Source: JAHDWY01 sp964632865
GTDB taxonomy: Bacteria; Hydrogenedentota; Hydrogenedentia; Hydrogenedentales; SLHB01
Length of the DNA: 64,000 nucleotides
Assembly (NCBI GenBank): GCA_964632865.1
Contig: CAZWDH010000001.1
Coordinates: 23,086 to 87,085, forward strand
Direction: 5' to 3'
The notes under the pieces: model-generated
Told to the model about the DNA's origin: nothing
The model's database searches: none
The model's input: only the letters and a program-made list of their open reading frames with translations
Shown: piece by piece, positions 35,355 to 45,455 of the stretch
Layout of the letters: the number at the start of each line of letters is the position of its first letter
Numbering within the stretch: the first letter of the stretch is position 1
Translations under genes and position numbers: made by a program

Positions 35355-38177
35355 TTACCGCGGTCCGCTGAGTCGGGCCGTCAGTTCGCGTACCTCTATT
35401 TCGTTGAGAACGCCGTTATCCTCCCAATCGGCTCGGGCACAAGCGAGTTCCAATGCCGCACCCGACAACCCGAAGCAATTTTGGAACGCGGCCACGTCAA
35501 AAAAGTCCTTGTCGCCGTCGTCGTCGAAGTCCGCGAAGATGTCGGGGAAGGCGTAGATGCGCTGGTCGTAGTCGCCCATGATGACCCCATCGGCCTCGAC
35601 GAAATCTTGTGACTGAACGAATGCCACCGGATCATCTGGCGAAAAGCCGTCGCGGAAGTGAATCTCCAACCGTCCGCCAAGCGTGGTTTGTCCCGTCACG
35701 TGCAAGACGTCGAATTCGCCGGGATTCAGTCCGGCATATTCGATCACGACCACTCCGCCGGGAAGGATGTCCAAATCACCGTCGATGGTGAGCGTGCCGG
35801 GTGAAAGACCCGGGGAGATGTACCCACCGGCCGAAACGTGCGGGACGGCCACCGTCCCCGTCCCGGTCAGGCTGCCGTTCTTATTGACCACGATGTTCCC
35901 GGTCCCGTCGATCAAAGCGTCCACGAGCGCGACGGCGCCACCGCCGGGACCGCCGCCGGGACTGCCGATGGTCATCGTGCCGTTGATCTCAAGTCTTCCG
36001 CTCGGATCGGCGAGCAGAATCTCGCCCCGACCGGCGCCCATACCGACCTGCGCGTTCCCATACACCGTCAAATGCGAAAAGCCAGGATTCACCGAAACAT
36101 TGGGAACGAACGATGCCACGATGATTCCCGTCGCTCCGAACGTGTTGCCGCCCACGAGCAGGGTGTCGCAAGTAACGTGCGAGGGAAACATTCCCGGCTC
36201 ATCGACAATGTTGAGCAGCCCGATCCCCGACGCCCCCACGGCGAGTGTCCCGTGGATCCATAGGTGCGATCCGGAGTTCAGGTTGACCGATCCGCTGGGA
36301 TTGTCGCCGCCCAGCCCGATCTTCAGATCCCCGTGGGTTTCCAGGAACGCGTCGTGGTCAAGCTGCACGATGCCCGGAGCGCCAATGCCGACCTGCGTTT
36401 CGCCGTTCACCGTCAGCCCTGTGGCCGGACCCGGAGGGTTGTTCAGCCCCGAAACCATCACAATCCCCTGCGCTCCCTCCCCCACGTGCAGTCCATTGTA
36501 CAGTTCCGCTCGCGCCGCGGACTGAAGGTTGAGCTGTCCCGGCACGACCTCGCCCACAAAAGTTCCTGCCCCCCCTCCGCCGGCAATTAATCCCACGGTC
36601 AGCGTGGGATAGTTCCCGACGGGGCCCCGAAGCGTGACATCCGCCGTCCCAGGCCGAATCTGACTATTCCCGATGAAAAGCTCCTTGGTGCTGAACTCAC
36701 CGCCGTTCTGAACGAGAACTTCCTGCAACTCCGTGGCGTTGACGAAGGTTCCCCTATGAACATCGAGGGCGGCGCCCCCGCCCTGACCGTCCACCACTAC
36801 CTCCCCGCCGCCGGCGCCGGCGCCATAGCCGCCCACCACAAGGTCCGGGTTGATGTTGGCTTGTCCCCCGCGCATGATGTTAAGTCGCCCGCTCGCCCCG
36901 TCGCCGACAATCAGGGAGTAATCTGCCACCTGAAAATATCCGGACGAGTCGACGTGGGAGTCATCGCCGCGGACCGTCACCGTGCCGGGGGCCGACTTGC
37001 CGATCCGCGGGGTCACGGTCACCGGGGTCACGATCAGGGAGCCCTTGTCGAGTTCCACGGTTCCGGCGGTCGTGTCCCCCACGTAGAGCACGTCATTCAC
37101 GTCGAACCTGGAACCAACGCCGGTCACGCGAACCGATGCCGCACCATTCCCCGAGCCGATAGTCAGGGATTTGGTAGAGCCCGTGCCGCCGTCCAGCACA
37201 TCCAAAATTCCCCGCCCGATCTTGGCGGACTCCGTGTTGGTCCAACGCCCTCCTTTGACTTCCAGCATGGAGTTCGTCGCCCCGCTTGCCCCGACGCTTG
37301 CGTGAACCGAATCCAGGGAGGCCCCGCTGGCCAGGCGGAGCTGCCCGCCAGTCCGAATAACTAGCGATGGGTTGGTCGCTGACGTCGAGAACACTTGCCC
37401 ACTTCCGCTGAACGCGATCAGGCTGTTCTGCACGATCCACTGCCCAGCCGTTGCAAGGGGGCCCGCCGTCACCGGAATGTGGTTTGCTGTTGCCAATTGG
37501 AACATCGCTGAATCGCTCCGTTGGGTGTCATGGACCGGAGCGCAGTAACCTGAAAACGACGACGCCCAGTTGGTCGCATCTTCGTATGCGCCGCCGCTTG
37601 GGCTTGACCAGAACCGGTATCCGCTGGACACGGTGGGAGTACAGGTAACTGTTTGCGTGCACGCAACCGCACCAGGAACAGTACGACCGCCAGCCCAGCA
37701 AAAGAAGGGAGTTCCGGGCCCCGTCGTAACCGTCTCGACGCCTTCGATTACAGTTTTACTAACAGTGTCGTACGTGCAGGCCACTTCACCGCCGACCCGT
37801 TGAAAGCTAATGTAGGCATTGCTCAAACCTGCACTCTGAAGGACACCCAGCGAGGGATTCACCGCGGCGCTCACCGTAATCGTGTATCCGGTCGGTGAAG
37901 TACTCACGCTGTAAGTCGTTTCCGGACCCGGGCAAGGCACGTATTCGTCATCCCCCAGGCACAGGTTGGGACACTCGGCCCCACCGGAATTGCTCAGCAT
38001 GACCGGCCTTTCGTCGCAGTACGGTAAAGGTGCAACACCAAAATCCCGGTGCGCCCAGATGAAAACCTCGAAACCGAAGTTCTCTACGTGTCCGTCGAGG
38101 CAATCCGCGCGGCCCCTGCCGGCGACAACAAGCAGCGTTAAGGCGACGAGACGCGCGTTTCGATTCCAAATCCTCAT
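35355..38177 (-). CDS. Large secreted repeat protein with dockerin-like C-terminus (copy 2)
   Basis: A 940-residue paralogue of the preceding gene. The signal peptide is MRIWNRNARLVALTLLVVAG with cleavage near GRADCLDGH. Then follow the same Cys-containing head, beta-helical repeats (LEVKGGRWTNTESAKIGRG, GEVVVDGQGGGAALDVHRG) and the FADFDDDGDKDFFDVAAFQ tail. GAGGAG lies six bases before the ATG at 38177; the frame is open eight codons further. Head and tail align with copy 1 along the entire length, showing tandem duplication. Function is inferred only as extracellular structure or adhesion. Confidence 0.85.
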   Translation of the reverse strand: MRIWNRNARLVALTLLVVAGRGRADCLDGHVENFGFEVFIWAHRDFGVAPLPYCDERPVMLSNSGGAECPNLCLGDDEYVPCPGPETTYSVSTSPTGYTITVSAAVNPSLGVLQSAGLSNAYISFQRVGGEVACTYDTVSKTVIEGVETVTTGPGTPFFCWAGGRTVPGAVACTQTVTCTPTVSSGYRFWSSPSGGAYEDATNWASSFSGYCAPVHDTQRSDSAMFQLATANHIPVTAGPLATAGQWIVQNSLIAFSGSGQVFSTSATNPSLVIRTGGQLRLASGASLDSVHASVGASGATNSMLEVKGGRWTNTESAKIGRGILDVLDGGTGSTKSLTIGSGNGAASVRVTGVGSRFDVNDVLYVGDTTAGTVELDKGSLIVTPVTVTPRIGKSAPGTVTVRGDDSHVDSSGYFQVADYSLIVGDGASGRLNIMRGGQANINPDLVVGGYGAGAGGGEVVVDGQGGGAALDVHRGTFVNATELQEVLVQNGGEFSTKELFIGNSQIRPGTADVTLRGPVGNYPTLTVGLIAGGGGAGTFVGEVVPGQLNLQSAARAELYNGLHVGEGAQGIVMVSGLNNPPGPATGLTVNGETQVGIGAPGIVQLDHDAFLETHGDLKIGLGGDNPSGSVNLNSGSHLWIHGTLAVGASGIGLLNIVDEPGMFPSHVTCDTLLVGGNTFGATGIIVASFVPNVSVNPGFSHLTVYGNAQVGMGAGRGEILLADPSGRLEINGTMTIGSPGGGPGGGAVALVDALIDGTGNIVVNKNGSLTGTGTVAVPHVSAGGYISPGLSPGTLTIDGDLDILPGGVVVIEYAGLNPGEFDVLHVTGQTTLGGRLEIHFRDGFSPDDPVAFVQSQDFVEADGVIMGDYDQRIYAFPDIFADFDDDGDKDFFDVAAFQNCFGLSGAALELACARADWEDNGVLNEIEVRELTARLSGPR

Positions 38178-38223
38178 ACATTTCTCCTCGCTCCCGGACA
38201 TGCCGCGCTATCCATTCGACGGC

Positions 38224-41178
38224 TTATCGCGGTCCGCTGAGCCGGGCCGTCAGTTCGCGTACCTCTACCTCGTTGAGAACGCCGTTATCCTCCCAATCTG
38301 CGCGGCTACAAGCCGGTTCCAATTCTCCGCCGGACAGGCCGAAGCAGTTCTGAAACGCGGCCACGTCGGCGAGGTCTTTGTCCCCGTCGTCGTCGAAGTC
38401 GGCGAAGATATCCGGAAAGGCGTAGATGCGCTGGTCGTAGTCACCGGTGACAATCCCCTCCGACTCGACGAAATCCTGCGACTGAATGAACGCCGTCGGG
38501 TCATCCGGCGAAAAGCCGCCGCGGAAGTGAACTTCCAGCCGTCCGCCGAGGCTCGTTTGACCGGTGATGTGCAACACGTCGAACTCGCCGGGATTCGGGC
38601 CGTGATGCTCAAGGATCAGCACCCCGCCGGGCAACAGTTCCAGGTCGCCGTCGATGTTAAGCGTTCTCAGCCCGCCCGGAGCGGCGACCGTAGATTGGGT
38701 TGCCCCCTGCAATCGCGACGGAGTCGATACGGAAATATTCGGACTGAGAGTGCCTTGGTTCACCAAGCCAAAAAACCCCACAGCAAGAGTGCCCGTGCCG
38801 GCGATCACGCCGTTGGGGGTGATGTACGTCCCGTCGGTCGCAACCAGGGCGTCGTTTTGCATATCCAACTGGCCGCTGCCGCCCCCGACTTGGCCCACCT
38901 GCAAGATTTCCAGGGCGCGCACAAATCCACCGTCCACGGTGAGCGAACCGGTTCCGTTCGTGCCGGCCTGCCCCCCAATCTCGATGTTGCGGCAGCGTAG
39001 CAGGCCGCCTTCGTCAAGGGACACGCCGCCATCAAACTCGCGACCAATGGCGCACAGACCGGCCTGCGGATCCACCACCTCCAAGAAAGTCGGATTCGAA
39101 GTAACCGCAGTGCCCCACAAGATCGCCGCGCCGACGCCCTCCTTGCCGATGATCAAATCGCCGTCGATGTCGCCCTTGGCCGCGTTCCAAAAGGCCAAGA
39201 GGTTGGCGCTGCCCGCGCCGCCGACGAACACGCTGCCCAGCACGTCCAGGTCTGAGGGGTCTCCGTTTGAATGGCGACCGTCGATGCGGAGTTCGCCATT
39301 CTTGATTTGAACGTTTTGGCTGACATACAGGTCGCCGCCATTCAGCACCTCTATGTAGCCAAAGCCGGTCTGCCCAATGGTCAAATTGCCCAAGAGCGCC
39401 CACAGGGATGCCTGACTAGTGCCCGCGCCGACGCCTTCAATCGTCACGTTCGAGTCTCCGCTGATGATGCCGAAGCTAACGAACGCATCGTTCGAGTTCA
39501 CGCGCCCGCCGCTCTCGATGGTCAGGGTGCCGAGGGCGCCATAGCCCACGGCAATGTTGCCGGTGTCCCATAGCGAACCATCTCCGCCCACTACCGCTGT
39601 GCCGGGTGCCGTTGGCAGCAAGCCGCCCAGACGCGCCTCGGCGCTGGTCAGATGACCGCCATTGGCCACAAACAGGTCGCCCGCCCCTTCGTCGCCGATA
39701 GACAGCCGCCCCGTGCCGTTCAGACTGGTGCCGCTGTTGAACACCTGCAAATGGGCGATGGATGGATTTGTGGGTGGATCCCCGCCGATGATGGCGTGGA
39801 TCATATTCCCCGCACCCGAAGTGATCTTGACCGTCCCCCCATCGTTGACGGTCAGCGCCGGTTCCGTCACCGAATCGTCCAGTAGATTCAAAGACAAATT
39901 GACGAAATCGACCGTGTTGGTGCCGGATATGATTGCTCGACGCACCGGAAAGGTGGCCGCCGGCGTGGCTGCGGTGAATGCGGCGCTGGCATCTACCGTG
40001 TATTGCCCACTCAGGGCAAAGACGACGGTATCGCCATCGCCGGGGTCGCCCTGCGGGTCCCAGTTCGTAGTCACGTGCCACGAGCCGCCGCTCGCGTTAA
40101 TCCAGCGATACGCCTGTGGCTTGAGCAGGAAGGCACGACCCTGGCCGTTGAAATTCCCCTCACCGACGATCTGGCCCTTGCTATTGATGGCGTGCGCTTT
40201 AGTCAATTCCCAACCTGAACCCGGCGGGATCAAGTTGTTGAGGTCCTGCATCTGGCCGTTCTCCCACAGGAAGGCGCGAAGCCGACCGGCGGGAGTGAGG
40301 ATGTACGAGTGGCCGACTACCTGGCCCTGGTCGTTGATGTCCAATGCAACGTTGAATATCTGCCCTCCCAGGGTGCCCAGGTCTTGCATGCCGCCGTTCT
40401 GCCACAAGAAGGGGCGTTGTGTGTCACCATTTATAAACGATTCTCCCACCACCTGGACGGCATTGTTAATCGCATACGCCTGACTGTTCGGACCTCCCAG
40501 GGTGCCCAGGTCTTGCATCGATCCACCCTGCCACAGGAAGGCATAGAATGGCTCACGATGAACGCGCTCGGAATGGCCGACTACTTGGCCAGCGTCGTTG
40601 ATGTCGGTAGCTAGGCTACTGTTCCCTCCCAGGGTGCCCAGGTCCTGCATCGAGCCGTTCTGCCACAAGAAGGCGCGCATCTGCTGTGTGCTGTTGAGTG
40701 ACCAACCCGCTACTTGCCCGGAACTATTTACCCCATATGCCTCGCCGCTATTACCGCCGAACGTGCCCAGGTCTTGCATGTCGCCGTTCTGCCACAAGAA
40801 GGGGCGTCCCCCTCCGCTGCTGGTAAGTGCCATCCCAACAATTTGGCCGGCATCGTTGATATCGTTTGCCCGACTCATTTGCCCACCCAGCGTTCCCAGG
40901 TCGGTCATCACCCCGTCTTCCCACAGAAAAGCATGGGTATTTCCGCCGGAAGTGGCTGACCAGCCGACCACCTGACCCTCGTCGTTAATACCGTAGGCTC
41001 CGCTGGACGACCCTCCCAGCGTGCCCAGGTCGGTGATGGCGTAGCGCGGACCGGCAGGCGGGTTAGCCTGGAGTGCCGTTTGCCCGTTTGTCGCCAAGGG
41101 AGATGCTCCCAGTTGCGCTACGCCAAACAGGGATAGCAACAGTGCAATCAACGCGACCGAAAAAAGTGATTGTTTCAT
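38224..41178 (-). CDS. Large secreted HAF-repeat protein with dockerin-like C-terminus (copy 3)
   Basis: A 984-residue exported protein with signal peptide MKQSLFSVALIALLLSLFGV. Unlike copies 1 and 2 its N-terminal 330 residues are six or seven HAF repeats, each with a DLGTLGG motif, an IND.GQVVG motif and an AFLWQ.G motif. The middle has the same class of beta repeats, and the tail FADFDDDGDKDLADVAAFQ is almost identical to the neighbours. It is therefore a chimera: a different head on the shared stalk and tail. GGAGGAGG precedes the ATG at 41178. It is likely extracellular and Ca2+-binding at its C-terminus. Confidence 0.86.
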   Translation of the reverse strand: MKQSLFSVALIALLLSLFGVAQLGASPLATNGQTALQANPPAGPRYAITDLGTLGGSSSGAYGINDEGQVVGWSATSGGNTHAFLWEDGVMTDLGTLGGQMSRANDINDAGQIVGMALTSSGGGRPFLWQNGDMQDLGTFGGNSGEAYGVNSSGQVAGWSLNSTQQMRAFLWQNGSMQDLGTLGGNSSLATDINDAGQVVGHSERVHREPFYAFLWQGGSMQDLGTLGGPNSQAYAINNAVQVVGESFINGDTQRPFLWQNGGMQDLGTLGGQIFNVALDINDQGQVVGHSYILTPAGRLRAFLWENGQMQDLNNLIPPGSGWELTKAHAINSKGQIVGEGNFNGQGRAFLLKPQAYRWINASGGSWHVTTNWDPQGDPGDGDTVVFALSGQYTVDASAAFTAATPAATFPVRRAIISGTNTVDFVNLSLNLLDDSVTEPALTVNDGGTVKITSGAGNMIHAIIGGDPPTNPSIAHLQVFNSGTSLNGTGRLSIGDEGAGDLFVANGGHLTSAEARLGGLLPTAPGTAVVGGDGSLWDTGNIAVGYGALGTLTIESGGRVNSNDAFVSFGIISGDSNVTIEGVGAGTSQASLWALLGNLTIGQTGFGYIEVLNGGDLYVSQNVQIKNGELRIDGRHSNGDPSDLDVLGSVFVGGAGSANLLAFWNAAKGDIDGDLIIGKEGVGAAILWGTAVTSNPTFLEVVDPQAGLCAIGREFDGGVSLDEGGLLRCRNIEIGGQAGTNGTGSLTVDGGFVRALEILQVGQVGGGSGQLDMQNDALVATDGTYITPNGVIAGTGTLAVGFFGLVNQGTLSPNISVSTPSRLQGATQSTVAAPGGLRTLNIDGDLELLPGGVLILEHHGPNPGEFDVLHITGQTSLGGRLEVHFRGGFSPDDPTAFIQSQDFVESEGIVTGDYDQRIYAFPDIFADFDDDGDKDLADVAAFQNCFGLSGGELEPACSRADWEDNGVLNEVEVRELTARLSGPR

Positions 41179-41383
41179 TTGCCTCCTCCCTTACCCCTCC
41201 TCGAAAAAAAAGCGCCGCTCGGGACTGATTCGCCGCGGCATCTTTGTGCTTTTGTCGTATCCGAGCCATGCATCCACAACGCACACCCAGTGAGATCGGC
41301 CAGCACCCGATCGACGTGGCACTTTCTCTATTCGCTAGTCGCCATTCTGAATTCCCCTGCGTTGGGGCGGGGCAATGTTTGAC

Positions 41384-41821
41384 TTACGCCAGGCAATGGA
41401 CCGTCTCGCAGAGCGCCCTGCCGCACGCGCTGCCCTTCAAGACCTCGGCCACGGTCGTTTGAGCAAGGACTCGCTCGGCCTGGGCCAAGACGTCATCCAG
41501 CCGCTGGTGCAGCGGACATAAGTGATCGCCGTGGGTTTCCCTGCCCAGCGGGCAGCGTTCGATCCGCTGGACTCGGCCAACGGCGTTGATCACATCCAGA
41601 ACCGAGATCCGGTGCGGTTCTCGGGCCAGCACAAAGCCCCCCGTCCGACCCGGCGTCGACGCGACGAGCCCGGCCCGGCTCAACGCCTGGAGAACCTTGG
41701 AAAGGTAGCCAGGCGGAACCGCCGTCCGGCGGGCGATCTCCGGCGTGCTGAGCGCCCCCTCCGGATGGCTGGCCAACCACACGACCGCTCGAAGAGCGTA
41801 CTCCGCGCTTTGTGAGATCAT
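41384..41821 (-). CDS. Rrf2-family transcriptional regulator
   Basis: A 145-residue winged-helix repressor of the Rrf2 family (IscR, NsrR, RsrR). The start MISQSAEYALRAVVWLA and recognition region AVPPGYLSKVLQALSRAGLV are typical. The C-terminal part has cysteines in ERCPLGRETHGDHLCPLHQ and two more near the end (GSACGRALCETVHCLA). Rrf2 proteins bind Fe-S clusters through three Cys, but the spacing here is not the standard one. Redox, iron or NO sensing is plausible. It is divergent from the MauG-like operon and faces a perfect palindrome in the shared promoter region, listed separately. Confidence 0.9.
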   Translation of the reverse strand: MISQSAEYALRAVVWLASHPEGALSTPEIARRTAVPPGYLSKVLQALSRAGLVASTPGRTGGFVLAREPHRISVLDVINAVGRVQRIERCPLGRETHGDHLCPLHQRLDDVLAQAERVLAQTTVAEVLKGSACGRALCETVHCLA

Positions 41822-41912
41822 GCTGATATATCCTCTTCAGCCCGGTGTTTTGCCAGTTCTTTTCCGGCCAACCTGGACCTTGACATCCATATTTTAGCCG
41901 GTAGCCTGAGAA

Positions 41913-41940
41913 AAGTAAACCTGGATGTCCAGGTTTACTT
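41913..41940. promoter_or_regulatory. Perfect 28-bp palindrome, probable Rrf2 operator
   Basis: AAGTAAACCTGGA-TG-TCCAGGTTTACTT has 13-bp arms with no mismatch and a 2-bp centre. It lies between the divergent rrf2-type and MauG-like genes. A further AACCTGGA half-site is at 41870-41877, nearer the regulator start. Size, symmetry and position fit a dimeric winged-helix operator that controls both directions. Confidence 0.75.
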
Positions 41941-42049
41941 GTGGCTTCGGTCGGCGGCAAAGAGCGGGGCCGCACCTCGGGGGACGAGTCATGGTCTCGT
42001 TCCGTACGAGTTCGCTTGTAGTTTGGCGTTTACGAATGGAGAAATGGCC

Positions 42050-43399
42050 ATGAGAACACGGTGGTTTCCGCCTTCCGTCGGTTGCGTGCTGGCGTTGTTT
42101 GTGACCGGGTGCCCGGAAATCCTACCCGGAACGGAGGACTCCGTTGTCGATGAGTCACTGCGAGCGGTTCTGGACGACGCCGCCGTAACACCCGTAACCA
42201 AACCGACGGTGGACGCTCCAAAGGTCAAGCTCGGGCAGATGTTGATGTTCGACAAGATCCTGAGCGGGAATCGCAACATATCCTGCGCTACCTGTCACCA
42301 TCCGGCGGTCGGCACCGGCGATGGCTTGTCGCTTTCCAAAGGACAAGGAGGCGTCGGACTCGCGCAGTCGCGATCGACGCCGCTGGGTGCAGATGGACAA
42401 CCGATATTGATTCCGCGGAATGCGCCGGACGTTTTCAACCGCGGCGATTTTGACACAATGTTCTGGGACGGCCGCGTTCATCGCAACGACGACGGATCGT
42501 TTACGACGCCGGCCGGTGAGCAGCTCCCCCCCGGATTAGACAGCGCTCTCGCGGCCCAGGCCATGTTTCCGGTTACGTCGCGCGAGGAAATGCGCGGCCA
42601 CGTTGGTGAAAACGAACTGGCCGACCTGCCCGACGACGACCTGCCCGGCATTTGGGTCGGTCTGATGGCTCGTCTGCTGGCGATTGAAGAGTACCGCGAC
42701 TTATTTGACGCGGCCTATCCCGGAACGGTCGAGTCCGTCTTGACCTTTGCGCACGCAGCCAACGCCATCGCTGCCTTTGAGGTGGATCACTGGACTCTGG
42801 ATGACAGCCCCTTCGATCATTACCTGCGCGGCGACGACTCCGCCATGTCTAGTTCGTCCAAGCGCGGGGCGCTGTTGTTCTACGGTGAGGCCGGCTGCGC
42901 GACTTGTCACTCCGGTCCGCTGCTGACGGATCAGGAGTTCCACGCCGTCAGCGTTCCGCAGCTTGGCCCCGGAAAAGGCCACGGCGACGACGGGCTTTCC
43001 GACTTTGGGCGTGAGGCGGTCTCCGGCGATGCGAGCGATCGTTACAAATTCCGGACTCCGTCGCTGCGCAACGTCGCGGCCACGGGACCCTGGATGCACG
43101 ACGGCGCTTTTACAGACTTGGAAGCAACCGTGCGCCACATGCTCGATCCCATCACTGCGGCATCCGCGTATGATCAAACACAGCTCGCGCCGGAATTTCG
43201 CGCCTTGTACCACGCGGAGCAGACCCCGGCGATCGTGGCCGCGATTGACTCCGATGAACTGTCTGCGGTGACTTTGACGGACGAAGAGGTCGCGGACTTG
43301 ATGGCGTTCCTGCACGCGTTGACTTCACCATCCGCGGCCTCGTTGCCGATGGTGGACATTCCCGACCGCGTGCCCAGCGGCCTGCCGCTGGCGGATTGA
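42050..43399 (+). CDS. Diheme cytochrome c peroxidase, MauG-like lipoprotein
   Basis: A 449-residue exported diheme protein. The N-terminus is a lipoprotein signal with lipobox FVTGC. Two heme c sites are visible: ISCATCHHPA and AGCATCHSGPL. KFRTPSLRNVAATGPWMHDG lies before the C-terminus. Relatives are bacterial cytochrome c peroxidases, which reduce H2O2, and MauG/MbnH, which oxidise partner proteins. The ATG at 42050 has GGAG eight bases upstream and leads directly into the signal; the frame is open to 41939. It is the first gene behind the Rrf2 palindrome and precedes unbV-like by 58 bp. Confidence 0.9.
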   Translation: MRTRWFPPSVGCVLALFVTGCPEILPGTEDSVVDESLRAVLDDAAVTPVTKPTVDAPKVKLGQMLMFDKILSGNRNISCATCHHPAVGTGDGLSLSKGQGGVGLAQSRSTPLGADGQPILIPRNAPDVFNRGDFDTMFWDGRVHRNDDGSFTTPAGEQLPPGLDSALAAQAMFPVTSREEMRGHVGENELADLPDDDLPGIWVGLMARLLAIEEYRDLFDAAYPGTVESVLTFAHAANAIAAFEVDHWTLDDSPFDHYLRGDDSAMSSSSKRGALLFYGEAGCATCHSGPLLTDQEFHAVSVPQLGPGKGHGDDGLSDFGREAVSGDASDRYKFRTPSLRNVAATGPWMHDGAFTDLEATVRHMLDPITAASAYDQTQLAPEFRALYHAEQTPAIVAAIDSDELSAVTLTDEEVADLMAFLHALTSPSAASLPMVDIPDRVPSGLPLAD

Positions 43400-43457
43400 G
43401 AACAGTCACTGGATGTACGGTCAAACAAGGCGACACGGCTATCAGGAGGTCTGAACA

Positions 43458-45455
43458 ATGTCCACGGCGACTCCGTTCTTCCGACGGCATGCAGCTGCAC
43501 TGGTGGCGACCGTGCTGGTTGCGAGCTGTTACGCATTCACCCGCCTTCCCGCACCGTCTGCTGCGGAGCGAGCCGCGCTGGCAGTTCGATTCCGGTTCAC
43601 GCGGTCGGCGCTCCCTGAGTTGATCACGTCGTCGCAGAAATCCGTTCGGACGGTTCATCCAAGTTTGACCCGGATATCCTCATGGATATCCGCAACCGGC
43701 GCCGCTGCCGCTCTTGAAGACCTCGATGGGGATGGACTTCCCAACGACCTATCCTGGGTCGATCCACGAGTCGACGAGGTAATCATTACGCCGGTTCCGG
43801 AAACCGGTCAGCGCTTCCAGCCATTCGTTTTGAACCCGGCTCCTCTTCCCTATGACCCGGGCACGATGGCGCCGATGGGCAGCATGACCGCGGATCTAAA
43901 CGAAGATGGCCTCATGGACATTCTTGCATATTACTGGGGGCGCACTCCGGTTGCGTTCTTGAGAAAGGGAGTTTCTCCCGAGATCGCAGGAGCGGCGACC
44001 TCAGGGGGTCTGTCGGCAACGGCGTTCGTTCCATGTGAAGTCGCCTCTAGCATTCAGCGTTGGTACACCAGCAGTGCCACCCTCGCCGACCTCGATGGCG
44101 ATGGACATGTCGATATCGTGATCGGCAACTACTTCCAGGACGGCGCTCGCATTCTCGATGCAAAAGCCTCCGGGGTCGAAATGATGCACGATACCAAGTC
44201 GAAGTCCTTTAATGGCGGCTGGAACAGGTTACTGCTTTGGAAGGCAGCAACGGCGGGCGGAGCACCCAGCGTGCAGTTTACCGACGTGGAGGACGTATTG
44301 GACGAGGATGTCGCTCGTGCATGGACGCTCGCCGTCGGCGCGGCCGATATCGATGGCGACCTGCTCCCGGAAATCTACTTTGCTAATGATTTCGGTCCCG
44401 ATCGTCTCCTCCACAATCGTTCGACCCCCGGCAGCCTTCGTTTTGGCGTACTGGAGGGAAAAGGCACGCTCGGCACTCCAGCTTCATTCGTCTTAGGTCA
44501 TGACTCGTTCAAGGGTATGGGAGTGGATTTTGGAGATGTAAACGGGGATGGGTTCCTCGATATTTATGTAAGCAACATCGCCAGGGAGTTCGGATTGCAG
44601 GAAAGTCACTTCTTGTGGCTGTGTACGGGCGAGTTTGACAAGATGAAAGATGGCGCCGCGCCCTACGTGCAGGCAAGCGAATCCCTGGGGTTGTCCCGGA
44701 GTGGATGGGGATGGGAATCGCGACTAGCGGACTTCGATAATGATGGGACCTTGGAAGCGATTCAGGCCGTGGGCTTCATCAAGGGCCAGAACAATCGCTG
44801 GGCTGCATTGCAGTCGCTGGTTACGGCCAATGATCAAATGATGCACAATCCCAAGCTTTGGCCCCGGTTTCAACCGGGCGACGATCTCAGCGGTTACGAT
44901 CCCAACGCCTTCTTTGTTCGGGCCAGCGACGGGCGCTACGTCGATGTCGCAAGTGAAATCGATCTTGACCAACCGATGGTAAGTCGCGGCATCGCCGTCG
45001 CCGACGTGGACGCAGATGGTGACCTGGACTTCGCACTCGCCAACCAATGGGAACAATCCTATTTCTATCGCAATGATAGCCCCCAGCAGAACGCGTTTCT
45101 TGCAATGCGGCTTTTGCTGCCGCTCGGAAGCCAAAAGCTCCCTGCTGTGACCGTTTACCGGGGGCGTCGCGGACCTGACTTGGAGGGACGCGCGGCTATC
45201 GGCGCCGTAGCGACGGTGCACCTTCCCGACGGCCGACGCCTTGTCGGTCATGTTGACGGCGGAAACGGACATTCAGGCAAGCGAAGCCAAGATTTGCATT
45301 TTGGGCTCGGTCAACTGGCAGATGAGGCAGAGCTTCAAGTGGATCTGCGCTGGCGTGACGCTGACGGTCGCGATCACCGTGAAACGGTGCACGTGAAGCC
45401 CGGATGGCAGACCATTCAACTCGGATGTCAGCACAGCGGAGGAGAAACATCATGA
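43458..45455 (+). CDS. FG-GAP/VCBS propeller protein with ASPIC/UnbV domain
   Basis: A 665-residue exported protein of the CRTAC/ASPIC family. A hydrophobic N-terminus precedes at least six calcium-binding FG-GAP repeats (ADLNEDGLMDILAY, ADLDGDGHVDIVIGNY, ADIDGDLLPEIYFAND, GDVNGDGFLDIYVSN, ADFDNDGTLEAIQ, ADVDADGDLDFALANQ), consistent with a beta propeller. The last 110 residues form the ASPIC/UnbV domain (GRAAIGAVATVHLPDGR, then GLGQLADEAELQVDLRW). AGGAGG lies before the ATG. UnbV was named from enediyne gene clusters, but its function is not established. It overlaps the UnbU-like gene by four bases. Confidence 0.9.
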   Translation: MSTATPFFRRHAAALVATVLVASCYAFTRLPAPSAAERAALAVRFRFTRSALPELITSSQKSVRTVHPSLTRISSWISATGAAAALEDLDGDGLPNDLSWVDPRVDEVIITPVPETGQRFQPFVLNPAPLPYDPGTMAPMGSMTADLNEDGLMDILAYYWGRTPVAFLRKGVSPEIAGAATSGGLSATAFVPCEVASSIQRWYTSSATLADLDGDGHVDIVIGNYFQDGARILDAKASGVEMMHDTKSKSFNGGWNRLLLWKAATAGGAPSVQFTDVEDVLDEDVARAWTLAVGAADIDGDLLPEIYFANDFGPDRLLHNRSTPGSLRFGVLEGKGTLGTPASFVLGHDSFKGMGVDFGDVNGDGFLDIYVSNIAREFGLQESHFLWLCTGEFDKMKDGAAPYVQASESLGLSRSGWGWESRLADFDNDGTLEAIQAVGFIKGQNNRWAALQSLVTANDQMMHNPKLWPRFQPGDDLSGYDPNAFFVRASDGRYVDVASEIDLDQPMVSRGIAVADVDADGDLDFALANQWEQSYFYRNDSPQQNAFLAMRLLLPLGSQKLPAVTVYRGRRGPDLEGRAAIGAVATVHLPDGRRLVGHVDGGNGHSGKRSQDLHFGLGQLADEAELQVDLRWRDADGRDHRETVHVKPGWQTIQLGCQHSGGETS

